Shown: piece after piece, positions 33,486 to 44,411 of the stretch
How positions within the stretch are numbered: the stretch's first letter is position 1
Layout of the letters: every line of letters begins with the position of its first letter
Source: Knoxdaviesia capensis
Taxonomy: Eukaryota > Ascomycota > Sordariomycetes > Microascales > Gondwanamycetaceae
Direction of reading: 5' to 3'
NCBI GenBank assembly: GCA_001510575.1
Contig: LNGK01000006.1
Coordinates: forward strand, 925,565 to 989,564
Length of the DNA: 64,000 bases
Position numbers and translations under genes: made by a program
The notes under the pieces: model-generated
The model's database searches: none
The model's input: only the letters and a program-made list of their open reading frames with translations
What the model was told of the DNA's origin: nothing

Positions 33486-36187
33486 ATGGCCTCGACCGGG
33501 GCCACGCTGCGGGACAAGCAGATCGAGTCCCTCAAGAAGATCTTGAACCTCAACCAAGACGGCCCGGCGAAGGACGACCATGACGGCGCCGCTGCTGCGG
33601 CCTCCGGCGCCATTGTGAACGCCAACGGCGAGCCGATATGGAAGGTCCTCGTGTTTGACGAGATGGGCCGGGATGTCATCAGCAGTGTGTTGCGCGTCAG
33701 TGACCTGCGAGCGATGTAAGCTGCCTTTCCCGGTGTCTGTGCCGTGGACATGTTCTCCTGATACTCTGAAGCTACGCGGTACTCCATAGCCCGGCCAAAC
33801 TAACATGCACATCTCTCCTCCAGGGGTGTAACCATGCACATGCAACTATCAGCCTCCCGACACCCGATCCCCGACGTGCCCGTCGTGTATCTCGTCGAGC
33901 CGTCCGAAGCGAACCTGAAGACGATCACGAAGGACCTCAGCTCCGGCCTGTACTCCCCCGCCTACATCAACTTCCTCTCGTCGATCCCGCGCCCGCTGCT
34001 CGAAGACTTCGCCTCGCAAACAGCCACTGCCGGCACCGCCGACAAGATCTCCCAGCTGTACGACCAGTACCTGAACTTTGTCGTGGCCGAGCCGGATCTG
34101 TTCAACCTGGGCCTGCAAAAAGAGCACACCTACTGGGCTCTGAACAGCGCGAAGACCCAGGATGAGGAGCTGGACCATATCATCGACCGCATCGTCAGCG
34201 GCCTGTTCAGCGTGATAGTAACAATGGGTAAGTTGCCAAGTTGCGCTTGTTGAGACTTTAGTTCAGCCTGCGAAACTCCGTTCTGACCACTTTTTTTTTA
34301 TTTGAAATTTTCTTTTTTTGCAGGCGTCATCCCCATCATCCGCTGTCCGAAGGGTGCCGCCGCCGAGATGATCTCCGCCAAGCTCGATCGCAAGCTCCGC
34401 GACCACATCCTCAACTCGAAAGACAACCTGTTCTCCCAGTCCTCCCGATCGGCGGGCGTGCACGGCACGTCGACGCGGCCGGTGCTCGTGATCCTCGACC
34501 GCAACGTCGACCTGATCCCGATGCTCTCGCACTCGTGGACGTACCAGTCGCTCGTGCACGACGTGCTCAGCATCAAGCTGAACCGCATCACCATCGAGTC
34601 GCCGGTTGACGAGACCAACCCGGCCAAGGGCACGTCGAAGAAGTCGTACGACCTGACGTCCAACGACTTCTTCTGGACGCGCAACGCCGCCGTGCCGTTC
34701 CCGCAGGTGGCCGAGGACATCGACGCCGAGCTGACGCGCTACAAGGAGGACACCGCGGAGATCACCCGCAAGACGGGTGCCTCGTCGCTGGAGGACCTGC
34801 AGAACGACACCAGCGCGAGTGCTCAGCATCTCAAGGCGGCGATAACTTTGCTGCCGGAGCTGCGCGAGCGCAAGGCCACGCTGGACATGCACATGTGAGT
34901 TTGCACCTTGAAGAACTATGTGCCGTACGAAACCTTTCTAACCACCTGCATTCTGCATATAGGAACATCCTGGCTGCGCTCCTGACGGGAATCAAGAACC
35001 GCCAGCTGGACAACTTCTTCCAGCTTGAGGAGAACGTGACCAAGCAGACCAAGGCGCAGGTGCTTGAGCTGATCAAGGACGACACTAAGGGCGACCGGCC
35101 AACCGATAAGCTGCGCCTGTTCATCATCTGGGCGCTGAGCACCGACCAAGATGTACGATTTCTCGTTTCTCCTCCACAGGCTGTATTGCTTAGTCTTTCT
35201 CCGTACTAACCTTCATGTGGAACATAGCTCACCCGTGCCGAATGGACGCAATTTGAAGAATCGCTGGCGGCAGCTGGTGCCAGCACCTCCGCGCTGGCAT
35301 ACATCCGACAGTAAGACTCACCCACTCCTCACGCGAGTAGTGCTTCGTCGACCTGAACTAACCGCCTTTAAACTCCCCATAGACTCCGCGCGACGACCAA
35401 GATGACGCAGTTGACCACGGTGAACTCGGCGCCGCAGCAAGCGTCAGGCTCGTCGGACCTCTTCGGCCGCTTCTCGTCCATCTCGTCGCGCCTGACCGAC
35501 CGGTTAAAGGACACCGGCGTGCCGACCAACCTGACGGCCAACTTCGACTCGTTGATTGGCGGCATCAAGAACTTCCTGCCCGTCAATCGCGATCTCACAA
35601 TGTAAGACACTCCCGCATGATTTGCCACACTTCCCCTCGCGACACACGCATGGCCTCCCCGTGTGTGTTTTTTTGGAACCTTCTTGCACGGACTAACCCG
35701 GTGCCCATATCCCCACAGCACCAAAATCGTCGAAAGCATCATGGACCCCGCCTCCGCCTCGTCCACCGCAATCGCCAAGACCGAGAACTACCTGTACTTC
35801 GACCCGCGCCACGCCCACGCCCGCGGCGCCATGCCGCCCCCGTCGTCCCTGCGCGGCGCGCCCGGCGCATCCGCCCCCGGCTCCACCTTGGCCGGCGGCG
35901 CCGGGCCGATGCCGCCCGGCGGTCTGGGCTCCTCCGGCCCCGGCGCGGGAGCCGGCGGCGGCGCCCAGGCGACCTTTGGCCAGCGGCGCCAGGGCTTCGC
36001 CGAGGCCGTGGTGTTCACTGTCGGCGGCGGCAGCATGGATGAGTACGGAAACCTGCAGGAGTGGGCGGAGCGCACGGGCGGCGGGGATCGCGGGGCCAAG
36101 CGGCGGATTGTGTATGGAAGTACCGAGATGCTCTCTAGCGAGGAGTTTATCAAGAATGAGTTGGAGCGGCTGGGCGGGGAGATGTAA
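33486..36187 (+). CDS. SLY1: SM protein Sly1, ER-Golgi fusion
   Basis: Sec1/Munc18 protein that binds the N-peptide of syntaxin 5/Sed5 and drives ER-Golgi and intra-Golgi SNARE assembly. Seven exons: 33486-33715, 33824-34227, 34324-34894, 34963-35152, 35228-35310, 35383-35601, 35719-36187 (721 residues). ATG 33486 gives MASTGATLRDKQIESLKKIL. Sly1 rather than Sec1 is indicated by WKVLVFDEMGRDVISSVLRV, IPDVPVVYLVEPSEANL, KISQLYDQYLNFVVAEPDLF, VLVILDRNVDLIPMLSHSW, NDFFWTRNAAVPFPQVAEDI and the helical-hairpin stretch AEITRKTGASSLEDL. Near the C-terminus a Gly/Pro/Ala-rich insert (bases about 35815-35965) precedes the conserved QRRQGFAEAVVFTVGGGSMDEYGNLQEW end. It converges with the UBA/UIM gene. 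Confidence 0.95.
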
Positions 36188-36914
36188 GACGCGCCAGCAG
36201 AAAAAAAGCAACCAGACATCTTATTTTTCTTCTTCTTTGCGTATCCTGCAGGATGGAAAGGGAAAAGGGGCGGGTTCTGTTATATCGAGGGTGCGGGGAG
36301 AGGGTTTGTGTTCTGTCGTTATTTTCTTCCTCCTTCTGTTCCTCTCAGTTTCTTGGTTTCAGTAATTCGTCCTCTGGAATGGAACCTGCATAATTACACT
36401 ACGAGTATTCAACGTCCTGGTGTCGCGTGCACGCCTCAGCATTCCTACCGTGTGCGTAACCCTAACTCCAGCATCCCGTCATCACCTTGTTGGTTGAAAC
36501 CGATATGCTCATATTATCGAGACAAAATTGTTCGGAAGTGCCAAGATCGCTGAACTTGGTGAGTTCTACCGAGCTAATATGACGATACCTAGACTACCGC
36601 ACAAACCCAAAACAAAAAGATTAAGAGTCTCCAACCCACAGGAAGAGAGACGCTTCGCTAACGCCACATTCGCCTGCCAGTACCAACAAGAGAAAAACAC
36701 AAGAAAGGGGGACAAGAACCAAGCATTAAAAACGCAAAAACGAAAGAATACTTTCGCTGCTACCATTCGTAAAAAAAACTCCCCAGAAGAGAGGCTACAC
36801 CATGTAAAACTGAGGGGTTAAAAAGAAGAGAGAACGTGGAGGAATACAAAATGCATTCGGTTCCAGTCAACGTTGACCCCGCGTCCAGCCAAACTGATAC
36901 AAAGTCCGTTTCAC
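36188..36914. other. Convergent intergenic region, no gene seen
   Basis: About 730 bp between the stops of SLY1 and the UBA/UIM gene. Contains GTAACCCTAACTCC near 36455 (telomere-like). A-rich toward 36820. Likely 3' UTRs. Confidence 0.6.
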
Positions 36915-39900
36915 CTATCCGCCTTTGCGATCAGGATCGCTGTCCATAGCGACGTCTGCCGACGACAGGTCCTTGCGGCGGTTGGGCCGAGGGGGCGGCG
37001 GCGGCGGGGCGGGGCGCACGGGCCGGGGGGGAGGCGGCATGGACTTGGCCTCGTGGGCCTCGGCGTCAATCAACGAGATGCCCGCAGCCGGCGCATCGGT
37101 ATCCATCTCATCATCGGACTCGAGGGCGCGAGAGACCGACACCACCGTGGTGGTGGGCTGCGACGACTGCCCAAAGCCCTCGGCAGCGGTGGAGTTGGGC
37201 CGGCGTCCGAGGAGCGGGCGGATCATCTCCTGCAGCTCCGACTCCTGGTGATTGGCCGCTGGTTTGTCCTCAATGTGCGGATCGGAGAACGGGTTGGTGT
37301 CGTCATCGCCGAGCATGTCGTAGTCTGACCCGTGCGATGCGGCCTCGCTCCACACCGAGCCGCCCTTGTTAGAATCCATCGAGTCGGTGCTGTTGGCGCG
37401 AAGTCGCATGCGCGTCAGCGGCTCAAACTGCGTCTGGTCGCGCGGGATCGACGAATCCATCAGGGCTGACGACATGAGGACGCGAGGTTGCTCGCCAGCT
37501 CGCGCCTCCTGGGTCAGCTCGCTACGGAAGCTCTTGTTATCATATCTCACGAACTTCTGCAATGCTTCGGCCAGTGGCTGCTTCGGCTCGTTCATGGCGG
37601 CCTCGGTGGCAAATATGAGGATCGGGTTGGATGTCTCTTGCCAGACCTGGCGTTGCACGGTTTCAAACTCGACTTTCTGTAGAGGTGAACAAGAGGAAAT
37701 GAAATGTATATAGTTAGTACCACAGAGACAAAAGGTCGCTCTTCCCATGGATGATTCATACCTCTGACTTGACTGCCGGGTTTGCTCCGGGGACAAATTC
37801 AAGTCTCCACCACTGGTCCTTTGCCTGAACACTATCATCGAGATCGATCAGATCGGGGACCACACGATGGCAAACGTAGACACAATCCGGCTTGGAAGCC
37901 ACGCCTCGAAGATAGAAGGGCTCGGATTCAAGAGGCTTCGGCCGCTTCTTCTCGGGATCAGTGAACATCTGTCCCAACACTCTCATCTCCTTCTTGTGGA
38001 ACTCAACGTGCTCCTCATGAGCTAAAAATGCATCAAAAGTCAAGGGAAGTTAGTATACAATGACACTCTGATGGGCCAATTTGACTTGCAGCTGCGGAAT
38101 TTGGGGAAGACATACCTTGGATCTCTCGCTCGGTTTGCTCCAGACGCGTTCTGAGATTCGTGAGCACTTCTTCGAGCTCAGCCTTTAGCTGAAGCTCAAT
38201 AGGAGTCAAGTTTGCAGGAGCATCTTGAATTCCACGCGGGTAGCGCTTCTCATCGAACCCGGACTCCATGAAGCTCCGGAAGGAAGCACGCGAGATGACG
38301 TATTCGAGCATGACAGTGTGCTTTTGTATGCGATCCTTCAGCTCCGGGATAATATCGCGCGGTTGGCCATTGGAATCGATGTACTTGGTGACTCGGAGTA
38401 GCGCATCGGAAGCTCGGGATATGCATTGCTTGTGGAACGCCCAGTTTGCCTGCATGCTGAGTGCCTCCCGCTTGCGCGATTGAAGGTACCGCTCGGGATA
38501 CCACGAGCGCGGCAGGTCGAACGCGCCGCCCTGCGGGACATCTCCACTGATAGTCACAGCAAGCACAGATCCGAGCTTCTCGATGACCACCATTTGCAGG
38601 GAAGCGTCGAACTCGTTACCAGCAAGGGCTGTGGGCCACATGATATGATCCCAAGCCTCGTTGAAGCTCTGAATCGATTCCCACACACTTGTAGAATGGT
38701 GCAGATCCACGATCGAAACCGGCCGATCATTGTCGTCGGCGCTATCGTCGTCGTAGTCCGACATGCCCTCAACACTCTCAGTAAGACCAGGGCCAACGGT
38801 CAGCAGTTGCACCTTGATTAGAAGAGGATCCACAATCGGGCGGTATTTCAGCAGTTCTTCGTAAAAGCACTGCTCCTTTGATCCCGTACTCCAGTCGAGA
38901 CTGTTCGAGATGACTTTGGTTGAAGCATAGCTCCGGTCTGACGAATCAAGAAAAGCCATCAGACGGTGGAGCTCTTCGCTAAAGGAGGGCTTTGCTAGCT
39001 CACTCTCGTAGACTTCTCCCTGCTGTAAGGCGAGAAGGATATGGGGAGGGTATATGACATTGCCATTCCACCAGTCGGTGCTATGGCCGTAGTTATCGGC
39101 TGTGGTGCCACACTTCAGGAGAATGTTGCGCGCACGTGGAATCGAGTGGAGAATAGTGATGATAGCTCCGAGTCGGACATCACCCCAGCCCTCTTCTCCT
39201 CGGATCAACAAGCCGGGCGCGTTGGGCTCCCGCTTTCGAGCTGAAGGTGGAATCTCGCCGCTGTCGTTTTCGATACTGGGCATGGTCGGAACCATGGCCC
39301 AGGCCTTAACGTCGTAGTCGTCACGGTTGGCCGGGCCAAACGCGGCTGGCTCCGGAGCGACAGAGCTGATGATTCCGACTTCCTGCGGATCCAGACCAGA
39401 TTCTTGGGCCGACAGTCTCAGCGCCGTTTGGAGATCTTCGTCTTCTTGAGACAGCGCATTTGAAGCTAAGGATGATGTATCGTCAGTACCGGTGATGAAG
39501 AAATGCAAAGAAGGATGGGAGTTCTTACTCAGCCCAGCAGTGGCAGTTTCCGCGGTCCAGTCAGCTATCTTACTCAATGGGGACCGGGTGGCCACACGCG
39601 AAGGAGGTCGAGACATGGCGATTGGGGGAAGATGAGAGTCGTGTGTTTCGGGAGGAGGAGTCGGGCCGTGACCTTGGATAACGGAGGGTTGTTGATCGTC
39701 TGCAGATTCGATGTGGAAAGCTGTTGGTCCAGAAGAATCAAACGGGTTAGCAAGGACCATCCAAACTGATACCAAACGGAAGATCAAAGATTGGGAAGAT
39801 CATCATACAAACGCCACCGTTGTAAGAGGGAGCTGCTCCGTCGCGATCAGATGAAAAGGCCGTATCGTCCCAGGAATACTTTTGGGTGAACTAGATGTTC

Positions 39901-40209
39901 GAGTTGTCGCGAATGTTAGACAGCCGGAAGAAAAGAAAAAAAGCGACTTTTGAGAACGAGAGGGGAAGACTCCAGTCATACCGATTGATTGTCTTCGAAG
40001 TACTCTTGGACTACGCCCATGACGTTCCCCGAGTGTGCCTAGATACAAAATATGAATAGTTAGATGGATATATCAGAAAAGCTATGACTGCCCGCAGAAC
40101 TGGAAGCCGAACAACTCACTCGAAGAGCACGTGCTATCAACGACGAGTCATAGACAGCAGTGAACTCAGACACCTCCCGGATCTGATCTTGGGAGGGTTC
40201 CGACGCCAT
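36915..40209 (-). CDS. UBA/UIM ubiquitin-binding protein, possible pseudo-USP
   Basis: Ubiquitin-interacting protein of filamentous fungi; no enzyme activity expected. Seven exons: 40209-40120, 40038-39982, 39890-39809, 39720-39529, 39465-38116, 38021-37762, 37676-36915 (930 residues). The third donor could instead lie about 30 nt further on, and the fourth intron (63 nt, stop-free) might be retained. The N-terminus (residues 1-50) looks like a UBA-type helix bundle (DQIREVSEFTAVYDSSLIARAL...NVMGVVQEYFED). A UIM follows at about 147-163 (EDEDLQTALRLSAQES). The 200-660 region keeps spacing and hydrophobic pattern of USP25/28 catalytic domains (APGLL...GWGDVRLGAIITILHSIPRAR; QWWRLEF) but lacks the Cys and His boxes. 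The C-terminus is acidic, then proline-rich. A Rup1-like role with a ubiquitin ligase/protease is conceivable. Confidence 0.78.
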
Positions 40210-41925
40210 TTCGTTTTGTAAGGAAAGGGAACGTTGGGAAGAAAGAAGTTGTGGATCTTCCCAGGTTGATTCGAGATTTAAAAGGATGCCGTCACTTTCC
40301 GGGGAGCCGATCGGGACGTGGGTGGTCGTCGGACCCGGAAAATGCGCGGCGGAAGAAAGCGGTAACTGCTAGGGTGTATCGGAATCCGGAATCAAGGAAG
40401 AGGAGGGGTTGAGTTGTATGAGAGAGATGGATGAAGCTGCCGGCTCAGAACAGGACGGATCGAGGTTGTCCAGTAATGATTCCGAGCAAGACTGAGATGT
40501 TGAGGTTAAGGTTGCGAGCTGGGAGTTTGGTTAGGAGAGGGCCATAGCATGTGAGAGAAAAAAGATTTCAGGCTTTATCATGTACATAGAGTAAATACTC
40601 TGTACGGGAATCAGGATATAGTCTACGATGAAGCTCTAGATTCCAGACATACCAGAGATATCGCCACAAACGAGAAATGGACAAAGACCGTGGACAGGAT
40701 AGCTTTAGATATATGAGGAGGAGGGGCAAGCAGAACAAAAGATGGGCTACCAAAAGAAAGAATGCATATAGCAAGTAGTTGGAGAATGGATATATTAAAT
40801 GATACGCAAACTAAAATATCGCGATAACGAGTGAAGAGAGTGATCTCAGTTATGGGGAAGCAGAAGAAGTGAAGCAGAGTGTGGAAGGGAAAGAGAGGAC
40901 GACGAAGATGAATTGATAATTTCACGAACCTGATCAAGGCAAAATCATCCATCAGCGAGTCGGCGGCTCAGCTATGGGTTATACGTCAGCATCCACGTAG
41001 AGTGGCGTTAGGGTTTACACCACTTTGGTTATCGTTCTGCTGCCGGCAGAATGCATAGGCGGTGTGAAGTTGTCACACCCCCGTTTAAGCGAAGTGCAGG
41101 GAACACCCAAGATGACGACAAACGGCCAGGCCAGGTTCCATGATGCACCGGAGTCCACTCTGCTGGAGGTAGGCATCATGTGTTTTACTAGGGCTCGGTT
41201 GACGTGTGGTGAAGCGCGATCTGTTGATTGCGTCGGGCCTGACCGTGGGAGACTTCCCAGCCTGTTTCAGCCCCAAGTCAGTGACATCAATCAGTCGGTG
41301 GTTTTTTTTTTTTCCTCAGCTCACGGCACAGCGGTTGTCGATGATGAGAACGACATGAAGATATCAGAGAGTTAAGGTAAATTAGACAAGAGGAGGATAT
41401 GCATGCAAAACACAAACAGTTGCTAGAATATCATTGAGGGGTGCTATCTGGACTATTGCTCCAAACTTCAAACATGACCGAAGTTGATCTCCTCTCCTCT
41501 GAAACCCAGGAAGAAGGAAATGAACTTCATGAGATCGAGAGGGGAAAAGAAAGCAAGAAACAAAAAGAAGAACTAGAAAACGAAATCCCCTCCAAAATGC
41601 AGTCAGTCATTAACCATGGGTCATCAAAGAAACAGTCTTTCTCACAATCTCTCCCACGCACACCATCTAAAGAATGTCCGAACATCAGCGACAAATGATG
41701 AACAAACGGACCGACCCTGGTAAAACAGGAAATGCTGGACGTTAGGACGCTATCGCACGCAGAAAAAAAAACATCAAACTCCCCCAGTTCAAGAAGCAAA
41801 AAGCGGTCCTCGAACAGCCATCCCGCACAAACTGACACAATAGCCCCGTAAACGCCGTAGAACAGGAAGAAGCAGACGACAGATAAACAAGACGGAACGG
41901 AAGAGAAAAAGAAGCCAGAGTCCTT
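40210..41925. other. Intergenic region, no gene seen
   Basis: 1.7 kb between the start of the UBA/UIM gene and the end of the CDC34-type gene. CT/GA-rich near the UBA/UIM start; AT-rich with GA blocks elsewhere. GTTAGGGTTT near 41008. No supportable gene, tRNA or repeat. Confidence 0.55.
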
Positions 41926-42857
41926 TTACTTTCCAGCCGGCTTGGTAGACGGCTCCTTGGTATTATCAGTGTCATCTGTCTCGCTGTCGCTGGCGTCGAA
42001 ATCGTCGTATGCGTCATCGTCGTCGTCATCGAAGTCGAAGTCATCACCGGCGCCGTCCGACTCATTCCAGAAGCCGTCGTCGGCATCCATGTCGACAGGC
42101 TTCTTGTTAAGGTCGTCAGCCGCCGGCATGGTAACACCCTCGGGCATGTTCTTCAGGGACTCCTTGACGGCAATGGCGGCACGCTCGTTGTACAGCACCC
42201 GGTTAACGCGGTACAGAACACTAGCGTCTACGTTGGCCGGCGAGCTGATCTCGGGGTCGTCGAGGAGCAGCAAAATCGATCGCAGGACGGACTCGACGCC
42301 CTGGAGGGGCGACCACCGCTCGGTGGCGTCTTCGCCGGACATGTTGTCGATGCCCGGAGGGTGGAGGATCGAGATACAGACTTTGCCGTCGAGGTAGATG
42401 TTGGGGTGGGTGGGCACCACCGAGGAGAAGCGGAACGTCGGAGGCTTATACGGATACTCCTGTGTAAACGACATGCGGGCCTACACGTGCGAAAGAGACA
42501 GTTAGTTAGAATGCGCGTTTGTTTTGGCTCTTCACCCATTTTGCGGCCGCACGCAATCTCCACGTCGGGGCACGCGAGATGCCCCGTATCAGGATTGAGG
42601 GCGTAGACTTACATCGAAATAAGCTCCGTGAAAGGCGCTGTCAGGATTCAACACCATCACCCCGACCTTCCAGTGAAGAATAGAATCTCCAATCTTCACC
42701 GTCAAGATACCATGTTAGTACGTCGAACTTATCGCATAGCAGTGATTTCACTGGAGAGTCTGTGCCCAATATGGCAGCACACAATGCACACCTCAATATG
42801 AACCCATTTCTCTTTCTGAAGAGCCTTAAGCTCCGACATAAGGCGAGTCTGGGCCAT
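41926..42857 (-). CDS. CDC34: Ubiquitin-conjugating enzyme E2, CDC34-type
   Basis: E2 that works with SCF cullin-RING ligases to polyubiquitinate cell-cycle regulators. Exons are 42857-42792, 42693-42613 and 42480-41926 (233 residues), both junctions in phase 0. The UBC fold runs MAQTRLMSELKALQKEKWVHIE, WKVGVMVLNPDSAFHGAYFDARMSF, YPYKPPTFRFSS, HPNIYLDGKVCISILHPPG with the catalytic Cys, and the acidic-loop insertion IDNMSGEDATERWSPLQGVESVL, which marks the Cdc34/Ubc7 class. SSPANVDASVLYR and the long acidic tail (DADDGFWNESDGAGDDFDFDDD...) favour Cdc34 over Ubc7. The second exon start (after GTGAAG) was chosen because it gives the right frame and length; a TACTAAC branch site lies just upstream. 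Confidence 0.9.
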
Positions 42858-44411
42858 CCTGACGACTTGAGCTCGATCGGATTTGGGTCCTCAATCGGAT
42901 TTGTTCATAGACTGGCCGTGGCCGATACCGGTGTCCTTGAGGTGGGAAGTTAGGAGTAGCGTTGCGGTCCTCTAGATAACAGGAGGAGAAACCAAAAAGA
43001 AAAAAAAAATTGAATGAAATGAAATACAAAGATAGCAATAAAGAACCAACTATTTATTATTTTAGGCAAGAAAAGAAAATGGGACAGAACAGACAGGAGT
43101 TGCCGTGATTAGAAGGATCGCAAGGAAATAGAAGTTGAACGAAGCAGGGGCAAAGGAAACAAATAGTCGGGAGGAAAATCGCGGAAGAGGAGGATAGATG
43201 AGGGAACGTTCTGGTATAAGTACGGGCCGTCAAGTCAGGACAATAATGCCAGAAATTCCTCTAGGCTGCTTTAGGGAGGCCTAAAAAGAGAATTAGGCAT
43301 TAAGCACACCCCTGATGGGACATAAAAGGGCCTGCACGGTACTTAATACACATATGGGCGGCCTAAAAGCAAACCACCTGAGCAAGGCCTCATATTGAGG
43401 CCAGTCGGTCTTTCTCTTGACTGTCAGCTTATGGCCAGAATTGGAAATTCAGTTCGCTAGTATTTCTCGAAGGAGGGGGGGCAAATTGGTTGATAATGGC
43501 ACAAGTGAACCGACCCGGATCGGAGCACCAGAATCCTCGGTATTAGGGCGGTACACTGCACGTTACTCGCCCATATACACCACCGCCTCCACACTGGCAT
43601 GCACGCACTTAAAGTGCCCTGTCCGCTTAAAAATAGCCCCCGGCCTATCTGTCGCTGTCACCACACCCACTCGTAGGCGATGCATCCCACCACCGGACCC
43701 GAACGGCGTATCCGACAACGCCACCATGCCGTAGGGTGAAAATTTCCTTGGGTGGTGGGAATCAGATGCAAGACTAGTTAAGTCACAATTTATACTGGTT
43801 CACAAATCAATGGTTTCACTGAGAATCCTGAAGAGGAGCATGCATAAAGCAAATCTCCGCTTGTTTGCTGGCCGTGGTTGCAATCAGGGTTAGGGTTCTG
43901 CCGTCAGGGTTACGCGGTTAGGGTTGTGGAGTATCACGAACAGACATCTTCACAGGTTACGGAAGGAGCGATTGTTTGCACCTGCCTGCCAACTACCTGT
44001 ATCATAAAATTTGCGTAATAAACATCATAATGTTACGTGCCTGGGTTTTAAATTTCGTATAAAACAATTTCTCCCACCTCTCGTCTGTTAATTCTTTTTC
44101 TTCCTTTCATCCTCCTCCCATAACGCTCCAGATTCCAGCTCACTATCTCACTATAGAAACTTCTGTTTCATCGTGAACTCATTATTCATTTCCATTCAAA
44201 AAGGGACTACTACTAGTTCCATCACCTCGTTTATGGGGGGAAGGGTCTTATTACCTTTCCCCCCATAGGCATCCCACGTCATAGCCATCCATACAAACGC
44301 AGATGAACTATGACACACACCAAAACCTACATAAACCAGGCAAGTTGACCTTCACGGATCTTCTGTTCACTTCATCAACCCTAACTCACTCTCTAACTTG
44401 GATATCTTCTC
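42858..44411. other. Intergenic region with hairpin and telomere-like motifs
   Basis: 1.55 kb between CDC34 and the end of GCN2. Holds a cluster of GGCCTAAAA-type motifs (43270-43375), the hairpin at 43386-43402, and repeated AGGGTTAGGGTT / GGTTAGGGTT (about 43886-43926). An open frame at 43417-43734 (+) has no family resemblance. Confidence 0.55.
43386..43402. repeat. Short perfect inverted repeat
   Basis: GGCCTCA-TAT-TGAGGCC: 7-bp stem, 3-base loop, in non-coding sequence. Confidence 0.8.

Noticed and set aside
33486..36187. Sec1 (exocytic SM protein) as identity
   Set aside because: The N-terminal IPDVPVVYLVEP and AEITRKTG blocks are specific to Sly1.
41926..42857. Ubc7 (ERAD E2) as identity
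   Set aside because: The long acidic C-terminal tail and SSPANVDASVLYR fit Cdc34 better.
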